Positions 7,585 through 14,644 of a stretch of DNA of 64,000 bases are shown here, piece after piece. The notes under the pieces are model-generated. The model did not search any database. It was not told the DNA's origin and worked only from the letters and a program-made list of their open reading frames with translations. Position numbers and translations under genes: made by a program. Each line of letters opens with the position of its first letter. The stretch's first letter is position 1. Origin of the DNA: Curtobacterium flaccumfaciens (GTDB lineage Bacteria > Actinomycetota > Actinomycetes > Actinomycetales > Microbacteriaceae); assembly GCF_013359815.1 (NCBI RefSeq), contig NZ_JABMCF010000035.1, positions 62,001-126,000 of the forward strand. Reading direction: 5' to 3'.

Positions 7585-8076
7585 TCATGCGGTAGTCGAC
7601 GCCATCGTGGCCGCGTCGTCGTCCGCGGTCCGGCGCCGCCAGGTGATGACGTTCCGGGCGTCGAACCGCCGGGAACAGCGGGCGCAGGCCAGGGGACGGG
7701 TGGGCGTGCGGTACCGGAAGTGCTCGTGCCCGGCGGGGCAGGTGCCGATCCAGGGGGCGAGCTCGCTGGCGATCGGCCCGTCGTGCAGCCGGGAGCCGGT
7801 GTACCCGATCGCCGCGGCCGTGCGCTTCCACTTCGGTCCGTGTGCCGCCCGGGCGCCGGCGAGGGCGTGCGCGACCTCGTGCAGCAGGACCTGCTCGACG
7901 TCGTCGTCGGAGAACCGGGTGGCCAGGTGGCGGCTCACCGTGATCCGCTTCCGTGCGAAGTCGCACTGCCCGGCGCGGATCTTGGCGTGGTCGAAGCCGA
8001 ACGCCCACGTGCCGGCACCGAGGTGTTCGGCGATGAGCGCTTCGGCGCGGAGCCGGACGGTCTCGAGCGCGGTCAC
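7585..8076 (-). CDS. SprT-like zinc metalloprotease-domain protein
   Basis: 163-aa SprT-like protein. The zinc-protease motif HEVAHALAG (HExxH) follows VEQVLLHE, and a C-terminal zinc ribbon is suggested by CPAGHEHFRYR and CARCSRRF. The family includes eukaryotic Spartan, which degrades DNA-protein crosslinks; bacterial roles are mostly untested. The GTG start at 8076 overlaps the stop of the upstream TPR-like gene by four bases (GTGA), so translation is probably coupled. It is the second gene of that two-gene unit. Confidence 0.9.
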   Translation of the reverse strand: MTALETVRLRAEALIAEHLGAGTWAFGFDHAKIRAGQCDFARKRITVSRHLATRFSDDDVEQVLLHEVAHALAGARAAHGPKWKRTAAAIGYTGSRLHDGPIASELAPWIGTCPAGHEHFRYRTPTRPLACARCSRRFDARNVITWRRRTADDDAATMASTTA

Positions 8077-8903
8077 TGGTCGGCGCGCGGGTCGGCCTGG
8101 CCCTTCTTCGCTGCCCGGGCCGCGATCCGGCCCCAGATGTCGTCGGCCTCGGTCCGTGCGGCGTCGGGCGCGCCGAGCACGCGGCGGCGGATCGGCGGGA
8201 CCTGCTTCACCGGCTCGGCGACGCGGGTGGTGGGTTCCTCGTCCTCGGCACGGCGGGCGGCGACCTCGCGGGCGGTCCGTGGCTTGTCGGACGGTTCCGC
8301 CGGGTTCGTGATCGAGGCCCGCATGGCGGCTTCGACCGCGGTGCGCAACGCGTCGGTGCGCTCGGACGGCGCTCCGGCCTGTCGGAAGGCCTGGTACGCC
8401 CGCGACAGGGCGGCGCGGGCCTCGTCGAAGCGGTCGTTCTCGAACAGCGACCAGCCCTCGATCTCGGCTGCGGCGCCCTCGAGTTCGGGCCACTCCTCGG
8501 TGGCGGCGGTGTCGCGGGCCATGGCGGCCTCGGTGGCGGCGCGGTCGTGCCGCCCGAGGTCGTGCAGGACGTGCGCACGACGGATCCGCGCGGCGACCTT
8601 GTCCTGGCGCTCCCCGGTGAACATGGCGAGGCGGAACACCTCTTCCGCGATGACGAGCGACTCGTCCAGTCGACCGAGCAGGCGGAGGAGTTCGGCCCGT
8701 TCGGCGAGGGCGTCGGTGCTGCGGCTCTGGCCGAGGTCACGGAGCCGCTGGTGCACGGCGTCGACGTCGACCGCGGGTCGCAGGCTGATGGGCGCGAAGG
8801 TGCTGCCCGGGCTGACTCCGGCCGTCACGGGAGCCGCGTGGCGCGGTTCACGGGAACGGTCGGACAGGTCGGGCTGCTGGCGGTCGTCGGGCGGGAGGGA
8901 CAT
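8073..8903 (-). CDS. hypothetical protein with TPR-like helical repeats
   Basis: 276-aa protein not recognised as a named family. Residues about 50-200 form amphipathic helix pairs of TPR character (ALAERAELLRLLGRLDESL, ARIRRAHVLHDLGRHDRAA, EIEGWSLFENDRFDEAR, LSRAYQAFRQAG), suggesting a protein-protein scaffold. The first 45 residues are polar and likely disordered, and the last 75 are charged, including a RxAAR/E-rich stretch. ATG at 8903 has GGGAGGG just upstream. It overlaps the SprT-like gene, implying that the two proteins work together. Confidence 0.75.
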   Translation of the reverse strand: MSLPPDDRQQPDLSDRSREPRHAAPVTAGVSPGSTFAPISLRPAVDVDAVHQRLRDLGQSRSTDALAERAELLRLLGRLDESLVIAEEVFRLAMFTGERQDKVAARIRRAHVLHDLGRHDRAATEAAMARDTAATEEWPELEGAAAEIEGWSLFENDRFDEARAALSRAYQAFRQAGAPSERTDALRTAVEAAMRASITNPAEPSDKPRTAREVAARRAEDEEPTTRVAEPVKQVPPIRRRVLGAPDAARTEADDIWGRIAARAAKKGQADPRADQ

Positions 8904-8997
8904 CGGTTCGAGGGTAGCCGCGGTCTCCCGGGAGCGGTCGGTGCGACGCGCTCAGGTTGCGCGGGTGCGGCCGTCCGCGCGTGCCCCCGTGGACGGC

Positions 8998-9033
8998 GAA
9001 CGGCCCGCCGTGCCGGAGCACGACGGGCCGTTC
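8998..9033 (-). terminator. intrinsic terminator-like hairpin
   Basis: GAACGGCCCGCCGTGC (8998-9013) pairs with GCACGACGGGCCGTTC (9018-9033), 15 of 16 positions, with the 4-nt loop CGGA. It lies 11 bp beyond the stop of the minus-strand DUF4190-type gene. Confidence 0.7.
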
Positions 9034-9044
9034 CGAGTGGTCGA

Positions 9045-9815
9045 TCAGGAGTTGGCGGCCACCGCGGCGGCAGCGGCCACGCCGACGTAGGTGACCAGCG
9101 TCGCGATCGTGGCCACGACGGCCAGGATGATCGCGAAGATGCCCCAGCCGCGACCACGCTTGGTCACGGCGGCGATGATGCCCTGCACGAGCGCCCAGAG
9201 CCCGAGGACCGCGGCGACGCCGGCGATCACCGCACCGACACCGATCTGCGAGATGACGGCCGGGTCGTTCATGAGCTGACGCTGCAGCTCCTGCTGGTCC
9301 GGGGTGGCACCGCTGCTCGGTACGAGGTTGTTGATCGCGTCGCTGTTGGCGAGCGCCGACCCCATCACGTACCCGCCGATGACGCCGATGACGAGCGCGG
9401 CGAGTCCGAGGAAGAACGCCACGACACCGAGGGTCTTCTTCTTGGGCTTCGGCTCGTCGTGGCTCTGCCAGGCCGGAGCACCGGCGTGCGCGGGCGCGGC
9501 GGCGTACGGCTGCTGGTCGTGGTGCTGGTCGTGGCGCTGCTGGTCGTTCCAGCTCGGCGTGCTCGACGGCTGGCCGTACTGCTGCTCGCCGTTCGGCTGC
9601 CCGTACTGCTGCTGGCCCTGTCCGGACTGCTGCCCGTACTGCTGCTGGCCCTGCCCGTACTGCTCGCCGTACTGCGGGGTCGAGGTCGGCGCCGGGTCCA
9701 CCCGCTCGCCGTACCGCGGGGCCTCGGCGTCGGGCTGCTGCTGCGGGGCATCGCCCCAGCGCGGCGCCTGGCCGTCGCCCGTCCGGTCCTGGTCGTTCCG
9801 GTCGTCGTTCGTCAT
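9045..9815 (-). CDS. DUF4190-type membrane protein with Gln/Tyr/Gly-rich N-terminus
   Basis: 256-aa membrane protein. Residues about 1-125 are low complexity, dominated by QQYGQ/QYGQP repeats and Asp/Pro, and are predicted to be disordered and cytoplasmic. After a KPKKK basic stop, hydrophobic segments follow: VVAFFLGLAALVIGVIGGYV, then VGAVIAGVAAVLGLWALVQG and FAIILAVVATIATLVTYVG, an arrangement like DUF4190 proteins. ATG at 9815 was chosen because GGGAA lies six bases upstream; ATGs at 9827 and 9842 are possible. Function is unknown. Monocistronic, with a hairpin after it. Confidence 0.8.
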   Translation of the reverse strand: MTNDDRNDQDRTGDGQAPRWGDAPQQQPDAEAPRYGERVDPAPTSTPQYGEQYGQGQQQYGQQSGQGQQQYGQPNGEQQYGQPSSTPSWNDQQRHDQHHDQQPYAAAPAHAGAPAWQSHDEPKPKKKTLGVVAFFLGLAALVIGVIGGYVMGSALANSDAINNLVPSSGATPDQQELQRQLMNDPAVISQIGVGAVIAGVAAVLGLWALVQGIIAAVTKRGRGWGIFAIILAVVATIATLVTYVGVAAAAAVAANS

Positions 9816-9921
9816 CAGGGTTCCCATCGCTCGGTCGCGCACCTGCGCGGTCGTTCAGACCATCCTGACAGCCGGACCCGCCGAGTGTCCGAAGTCCGTC
9901 CCCGGCGACGCCGCGCGGGCA

Positions 9922-10764
9922 TCAGCCCCCGAACACGCTCCGGTTCGGCTCCGGCGACGCGACCGCCGTCTGGTCGGTGACGATCGGCGCCCCGGCGATG
10001 AACGCCCTGAGCTCCGCACCGTGCACGACCTTTGCCGGCATCGGGTCGGACGAGTACCGCCTCGGCATGTCCGCCACCGGCAGGTCGGTCGGCGACCCGA
10101 GCAGCACGATGTTCCCGAACCGCCGGCCCTTGAGCATGCCGGTGTCCGCGACCGCGGCGACCGACGGCAGCACCGACTGCAGCGTCGACGCCTGCCCGCG
10201 GGCGAAGGCCAACCCGGCGCCGTCGGCCACGTTCACCGCGACGATGCCCGTCGGCGACAGGAACGCGGCGACCTCGCGGTAGAACTCGACACTCGTCACG
10301 TGGGCGGGGATCTGCGAACCGCCGAAGACGTCCACCACCGCCAGGTCCACGGTGCCGCGGAGTCCGGCGGGCAGCTTGCCGAGGACCTCCCGGGCGTCGC
10401 CGTACCGCACCCGGATCGAGGCACCGCGGGGGAACGGCAGCGCCTCGCGCACGTGCTCGACCAGGTCGCGCTCGAGCTCGACCACCTGCTGCCGCGAACC
10501 CGGACGGGTCACCGCGACGTAGCGGGGCAGGGTGAGGGCGCCGGCGCCCAGGTGCAGTGCCGTGATCGGGCCGTCCGGCAGCAGGTCGATCGCGTGCCCG
10601 ATCCGCCGGATGTACTCGAACGCCAGGTGGGTCGGGTCCTCGAGGTCCACGTGCGACTGCGGGGTACCGTCCACCACCAGGGTGAAGGACCCCGGTCGGT
10701 GCCGGTCCGGCTCCACCACCGAGTACCCCGCACCGATCCGGAACCCGTCGAACGCATCAGCCAT
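9922..10764 (-). CDS. spermidine synthase-like class I methyltransferase-fold protein
   Basis: 280-aa protein of the spermine/spermidine synthase superfamily. The nucleotide-binding Rossmann core is seen in ALHLGAGALTLPRYV, then VVELERDLVEHV, RVRYGDAREVL and the post-IV strand DLAVVDVFGGSQIPAHVTS, ending with a FYREVAAFLSPTGIVAVNV helix-strand pair. The usual catalytic Asp region is replaced by DVFGG, as in many actinobacterial 'fused MFS/spermidine synthase' relatives. No decarboxylase partner is nearby, so a true polyamine role is doubtful. ATG at 10764; divergent from the following operon. Confidence 0.82.
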   Translation of the reverse strand: MADAFDGFRIGAGYSVVEPDRHRPGSFTLVVDGTPQSHVDLEDPTHLAFEYIRRIGHAIDLLPDGPITALHLGAGALTLPRYVAVTRPGSRQQVVELERDLVEHVREALPFPRGASIRVRYGDAREVLGKLPAGLRGTVDLAVVDVFGGSQIPAHVTSVEFYREVAAFLSPTGIVAVNVADGAGLAFARGQASTLQSVLPSVAAVADTGMLKGRRFGNIVLLGSPTDLPVADMPRRYSSDPMPAKVVHGAELRAFIAGAPIVTDQTAVASPEPNRSVFGG

Positions 10765-10894
10765 GCCGTCAATGGAACACCACCGCGATCACCACCCGCG
10801 TCCCCACCCCTGGTTGGTGTGCCCGCGGAGCGCCCGGAACGAGGCTGATGTCACCGGTCGGAACACTCCGCCGGACCACCTCGAAAGGCACACC

Positions 10895-11416
10895 ATGTCG
10901 GTCCAGCTCCTCGCGAACGTGCTCATCGGCCTCGCCCTCGTCGCCTTCCTGGCGTACCGGCAGGCGACCTGGCGGTCCCTCGACCCGGCGCGCATCTGGC
11001 GGGGACCGCTCGTGATGGCGATCGTCGGCGTGGTCGTCCTCGCACAGACCACGGCGACCGTCACCACCACCGACGTCGTGTTCCTCGGCCTCGAGGCCCT
11101 GCTCACCGTCGGCGTCGGCCTGGCGATGGGGGCCATGACCCGGTTCCGCACCGTCACGACGCCGGACGCCAAGGGCCGCACCCTGCAGTCCCGCACCGGG
11201 TGGCTCGGCGCCGCGCTCTGGATCGTCCTGATCGCCGCCCGCGTCGGGCTCGACGTCCTCGGCGGCCACCTCGGTGCGCACCTGCTCACCTCGACCGGCA
11301 CGATCCTGCTCGTGCTCGCCCTGAACCGCGCCGCTCGTGCCCTGGTCGTCGACCAGCGCATCCCCCGCGGCGGCGACCGGTCGGCGGCCGCCCGCCGCGG
11401 CATGATGGTGCGGTGA
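10895..11416 (+). CDS. integral membrane protein, first gene of a two-component operon
   Basis: 173-aa membrane protein of unknown family. About four or five hydrophobic segments are visible (LLANVLIGLALVAFLAYR, LVMAIVGVVVLAQT, VVFLGLEALLTVGVGLAMG, WLGAALWIVLIAARVGLDVL, ILLVLALNRAARAL). GAAAGG lies six bases before the ATG. Its stop overlaps the GTG start of the histidine kinase gene by four bases, so the three genes form one translationally coupled unit. It may be the sensor partner or a target of the two-component pair. Related proteins accompany such kinases in other Actinomycetota, but no role is established. Confidence 0.75.
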   Translation: MSVQLLANVLIGLALVAFLAYRQATWRSLDPARIWRGPLVMAIVGVVVLAQTTATVTTTDVVFLGLEALLTVGVGLAMGAMTRFRTVTTPDAKGRTLQSRTGWLGAALWIVLIAARVGLDVLGGHLGAHLLTSTGTILLVLALNRAARALVVDQRIPRGGDRSAAARRGMMVR

Positions 11417-12603
11417 GCCTGCCGACCGACCCGGACCGGACCGACCCCGCCGGGGTCCGGTCCGCCTCGGTGCTCTCCTGGGGACTCAACGCCGTCGGGA
11501 TCGCCGTGGTCGCCTTCTGGTTCGTGCGGAACGGCCTCCTGCTCCACCACCCCGCGTGGGTCTGGGCCGTCGGGGCCGTGGCGCTCGCCGCCTGGGCCGT
11601 CCGCGAAGGGGCACGCACGCCCCGCGTCCTCGTCGCCGCAGCCGGCGTGATGATCGCCGCCGGATCGCTCGCCGTGGTGCCGACCGACTCGCTGCTGGTG
11701 GTCCCGGTGATCGTCGGGCTCGTCATCCTCGGCGCGGACCTGCGTCTGCCGGTCTGGACGGCCGCGGTCGCCGCGCTGGCCGCCGTCGTGGTGGTGGCCG
11801 TCACCGCGACGCTCGAGCAGACGTCGGTGCAGTTCGTCCTCGGCGTGAGCGGCGGGCTGCTGCTCGGCGTGCTCGTCGGCTTCAGTCGTCGGCAGGTCCG
11901 GATCACGACGGCGCAGGCTCGCGAGACCGAGCGGCAGCAGCAGCGCGCACGGCTCCTCGCCGACCGGTCGCGGGCGTCCCGGGACATCCACGACGTCCTC
12001 GCCCACTCGCTCGGCGGCCTGGTCCTGCAGCTCGACGCGGTCGAGGCCCTGCTCGAGGCCGGCCGCGTCGACGAGGCCACCCGCCGAGCCGGCGAGGCTC
12101 GCGCGCTGGCCGCGGACGGCCTGGCCGAGGCACGGCGTGCGGTGCACGCGCTCCGCGACGAACCGCAGCCCGGCCAGCCGGAGCCGACCCGTGCCTCCAG
12201 TCCGTCCGCCGACCACGCGTCGGGCCTGACGGCCCTGCTCGACGCGCACCGCTCGTTCGGCGGCGAGGTCGTCGTGCAGGGAGACGCGACCCTCGCGGTC
12301 CTCGACGACGCCCACCGTGCCGCCGTGGTCCAGGTCGTCCGGGAGGCCCTCAGCAACGCCCGCAGGCACGCTCCCGGCCGCCCCGTGTCCCTGTCCGTGA
12401 TCCGGGACGGCGACGCCGTGGACGTCGTCGTGGCCAACCCGTTGCCGAGCGGCGGGCAGGGGGTGCTCGGGATGCGCGAGCGGTTCGCGGAACTCGGCAG
12501 CGAGGCCACGGTGGAGGCCGAGCGTTCCGACGACGAGTTCGTCGTCGCCATGCACCTGCCCGTCGACGTCCGGGCTCCGGTCGCCGAGGACGACCGCTCG
12601 TGA
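11413..12603 (+). CDS. sensor histidine kinase (NarL/DesK type, HisKA_3)
   Basis: 396-aa membrane sensor kinase. The N-terminal 170 residues contain about five to six hydrophobic segments without a large extracellular loop, so it probably senses within or at the membrane. The dimerisation/phosphoacceptor helix is SRDIHDVLAHSLGGLVLQ with the His of RDIHD as phosphorylation site (about residue 194). The HATPase_c domain follows, with the N-box VVREALSNARRHA and the G-box GGQGVLGMRER. GTG at 11413 overlaps the upstream stop, and its own stop overlaps the regulator's GTG. The stimulus is unknown. Confidence 0.93.
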   Translation: MSLPTDPDRTDPAGVRSASVLSWGLNAVGIAVVAFWFVRNGLLLHHPAWVWAVGAVALAAWAVREGARTPRVLVAAAGVMIAAGSLAVVPTDSLLVVPVIVGLVILGADLRLPVWTAAVAALAAVVVVAVTATLEQTSVQFVLGVSGGLLLGVLVGFSRRQVRITTAQARETERQQQRARLLADRSRASRDIHDVLAHSLGGLVLQLDAVEALLEAGRVDEATRRAGEARALAADGLAEARRAVHALRDEPQPGQPEPTRASSPSADHASGLTALLDAHRSFGGEVVVQGDATLAVLDDAHRAAVVQVVREALSNARRHAPGRPVSLSVIRDGDAVDVVVANPLPSGGQGVLGMRERFAELGSEATVEAERSDDEFVVAMHLPVDVRAPVAEDDRS

Positions 12604-13283
12604 CGATCCGGGTGCTCGTGGTCGACGACCAGGCCATCGTCCGCGACGGCCTGGTGACGGTGCTGTCGCTCGTGCCCGACCTGCAGGTCGTCGGGCAGGC
12701 GGCCGACGGCGCCGAGGCGATCGACGCCGTCGACCGGCACGTGCCCGACGTCGTCCTGATGGACCTGCGGATGCCGGGCGTGGACGGACCGACCGCCACG
12801 GCGCGGATCGTCGCCGAGCACCCCGGGGTCGCGGTCCTGGTGCTGACGACCTACGCCGACGACGACTCCATCACCACCGCGCTGCGGGCGGGAGCCCGCG
12901 GCTACCTGACGAAGGACGCCGGACGGGCGGAGATCGCGACCGCGGTGCGTGCGGTGGCCGCCGGGCAGTCGACCTTCGACGCGACCGTGGGGGCGCGGCT
13001 GGTGGCGCGCCTCGCCGGTGGTGCCGGTGCAGGTGCCGGTGTCGCTGCTGGTTCCGAGGCGCCTGCGTCACCCGATCCCGGTCCGTCGCTCGGTGCTCGG
13101 TTCCCGGACCTCACCCCGCGCGAAGTGGACGTCCTCGAGCGGATCGCGGACGGCCGGACGAACCCGCAGATCGCTGCCGAGCTGTTCCTGACGGTGCCCA
13201 CCGTGAAGTCGTACGTGAACCAGGTGTTCGCGAAGCTCGGGGTCCGGACCCGCGCCGAGGCCGTCGCCCGCGTCCTGCGCTGA
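12600..13283 (+). CDS. LuxR/NarL-type response regulator
   Basis: 227-aa transcription factor. Receiver domain about residues 1-120: VVDDQAIVRD, VLMDLRMPGVDG with the phosphoacceptor Asp (about residue 54), LTTYADD and the Lys of YLTKDAG. A flexible GAGAGAGVAAG linker leads to the LuxR HTH (about 165-222): FPDLTPREVDVLERIADG, NPQIAAELFLTVPTVKSYV, VFAKLGVRTRAEAV. GTG at 12600 overlaps the kinase stop by four bases, so it is the cognate regulator of that kinase. Its target promoters are not identifiable here; the upstream membrane-protein gene is an obvious candidate. Confidence 0.95.
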   Translation: MTIRVLVVDDQAIVRDGLVTVLSLVPDLQVVGQAADGAEAIDAVDRHVPDVVLMDLRMPGVDGPTATARIVAEHPGVAVLVLTTYADDDSITTALRAGARGYLTKDAGRAEIATAVRAVAAGQSTFDATVGARLVARLAGGAGAGAGVAAGSEAPASPDPGPSLGARFPDLTPREVDVLERIADGRTNPQIAAELFLTVPTVKSYVNQVFAKLGVRTRAEAVARVLR

Positions 13284-13615
13284 CCGTCCGCAGCACCCCG
13301 TCATCCCCGGGCGACGCACTGCGGACACGTGAATGCGTACACATGGACGACCAGCGGACGCCAAGACTCGTTGCGTACCGTTGATGCCTGTCGTCACGAC
13401 GCCAGAGCGTCGATGCGTGTGTGCCCCACACTCCACGCGTCCGCCCGGACACCGTGACCACGACGTGCCCGCGAGCGCCCCCACCGCTCGAGCGTGCGCG
13501 CCGTCGGCGTGCTGCTGCGCGCCACCCCTCCGGCCACCCGCGCGCGCTGGCCGTCGAACGCACCGCACCCGATGAGGAGTGCACCACTGCTGATCCGCCG
13601 CAGGAGACCTCCGTC
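13284..13615. other. 332-bp gap: no gene seen, small hairpin
   Basis: I see no credible coding sequence here. A CGACGC-CAGA-GCGTCG hairpin occupies 13397-13412. The slightly AT-richer stretch around 13350-13390 probably carries the promoter of the next gene, but no convincing -35/-10 pair is visible. The response regulator gene has no clear terminator. Confidence 0.5.
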
Positions 13616-14242
13616 ATGACCGCCGACACCATGAGCGTGCCCACCGCACGCCTCACCACCCCGGACACCCACCGGTCCGGGACCCGACCCACCCGGGTGA
13701 TCCGGGCCTCCCGGCCGTCCCGTGCAGCCCATCCGTCCCGCGCCGCCCTGCCGTTCCACGCCGACCGCGAGACCGCACCCGCCTGGATGCGGGTCGTCGG
13801 TACGGCGCTGCTCCTCGGCGGCGGCGGGCTGTCCGCCGCCGTGCTCGGCTGGCCCGGGGACGCACCGGAGGTCGCCCTGCTGGTGCCGGCCCTGCTCGCC
13901 GTCGCCCTCGGGTCGCTGCTCCTGCTCGCCCGGGCCGGGTTCACCGTCACCGAGCGGCACGTGACCCTGCACTTCCGTCCGCTCCCGCCGCGGCGCATCC
14001 CGCGCCGGCGGATCACCGACGTCCGCCTGGTCGAGGCGGACGCTGCCACCTACGGCGGTGTCGGCCTGCGGATCCGTCGTGGCGAGCGTGCGCTCATCCT
14101 CACGCCGGGGCTCGGGATCGAGCTCACGGACGACCGGGGCCGGGTCACGTTCGTCCGCACACGTCGCCCGGAGGACGCGTTCCGTGCGCTGGCCGGACTG
14201 CCGGGAGGCGCGGATCGCGTCGAGCGCGAGCGTCTCGGTTGA
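13616..14242 (+). CDS. small membrane protein with PH-like (DUF3093/bPH-type) region
   Basis: 208-aa protein with unknown function. The first 55 residues are polar and basic. Two adjacent hydrophobic segments (VVGTALLLGGGGLSAAVLGW; VALLVPALLAVALGSLLLLA) form a membrane hairpin. The soluble C-terminal part (FTVTERHVTLHFRPLP, RIPRRRITDVRLVEAD, RGERALILTPGLGIELTDDRG) has the strand pattern of bacterial PH-like domains. CAGGAGA lies nine bases ahead of the ATG at 13616; an ATG at 13631 is possible. It precedes the rpoBC operon but is separated by 400 bp. Confidence 0.65.
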   Translation: MTADTMSVPTARLTTPDTHRSGTRPTRVIRASRPSRAAHPSRAALPFHADRETAPAWMRVVGTALLLGGGGLSAAVLGWPGDAPEVALLVPALLAVALGSLLLLARAGFTVTERHVTLHFRPLPPRRIPRRRITDVRLVEADAATYGGVGLRIRRGERALILTPGLGIELTDDRGRVTFVRTRRPEDAFRALAGLPGGADRVERERLG

Positions 14243-14280
14243 GCAGGGGCCCTGCTGAGCAGGGGCCCGGCTGAGCCCGG
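14240..14280 (+). other. tandem 13-bp repeat with GC hairpins after the PH-like gene
   Basis: TGAGCAGGGGCCC occurs at 14240-14252 and again at 14256-14268, with AGCAGG/CCTGCT and CCGGG/CCCGG pairing possible. It begins in the stop codon of the preceding gene and may act as a terminator, although no T tract follows. Confidence 0.4.
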
Positions 14281-14340
14281 GAATGGAAGCGGCGTGTGGC
14301 GGCTTATACACGCCACTGCCGAATCCGGTCAAGCCGGGAC

Positions 14341-14370
14341 TGGACAGCGCGCCACGGAGCGAACTATGAT
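14341..14370 (+). promoter_or_regulatory. rpoBC promoter and start of the 402-bp leader region
   Basis: TGGACA (14341-14346), an 18-bp spacer and TATGAT (14365-14370) form the best promoter match in the rpoB upstream region. Transcription from about 14377 would leave a 5' leader near 270 nt before the TTG start of rpoB at 14645. A weaker TATACA lies at 14305-14310. No open reading frame of note is present between 14243 and 14644. Confidence 0.7.
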
Positions 14371-14644
14371 GACAGTTCGCGCTCCCTGGCATCCGTGTCG
14401 TCATATTGCGGTCGACGCAGAGTTCTGAGACAGAAACTCATCTCGCCCTGGTGCAGCCGGACCCGTATATGGCGGCGGGTACCGCTCACGGAGATCATCC
14501 CACACGTGCACCGACGTTCCGCGTCAAGGCACGCGTCGGCGTGGTCGCAGGGCTTGCATCTCAGGGTTCGCCGAGCGATCAATCCACTCACCTACACACT
14601 GCTCGTCAGTGTCGGCCCGACGGGGCCTACCGGAGGTCACACCC

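Noticed and set aside
11556..12599. Extension of the response regulator frame into the kinase gene
   Set aside because: The Arg/Gly-rich translation is a shadow of the kinase; the receiver domain begins at GTG 12600.
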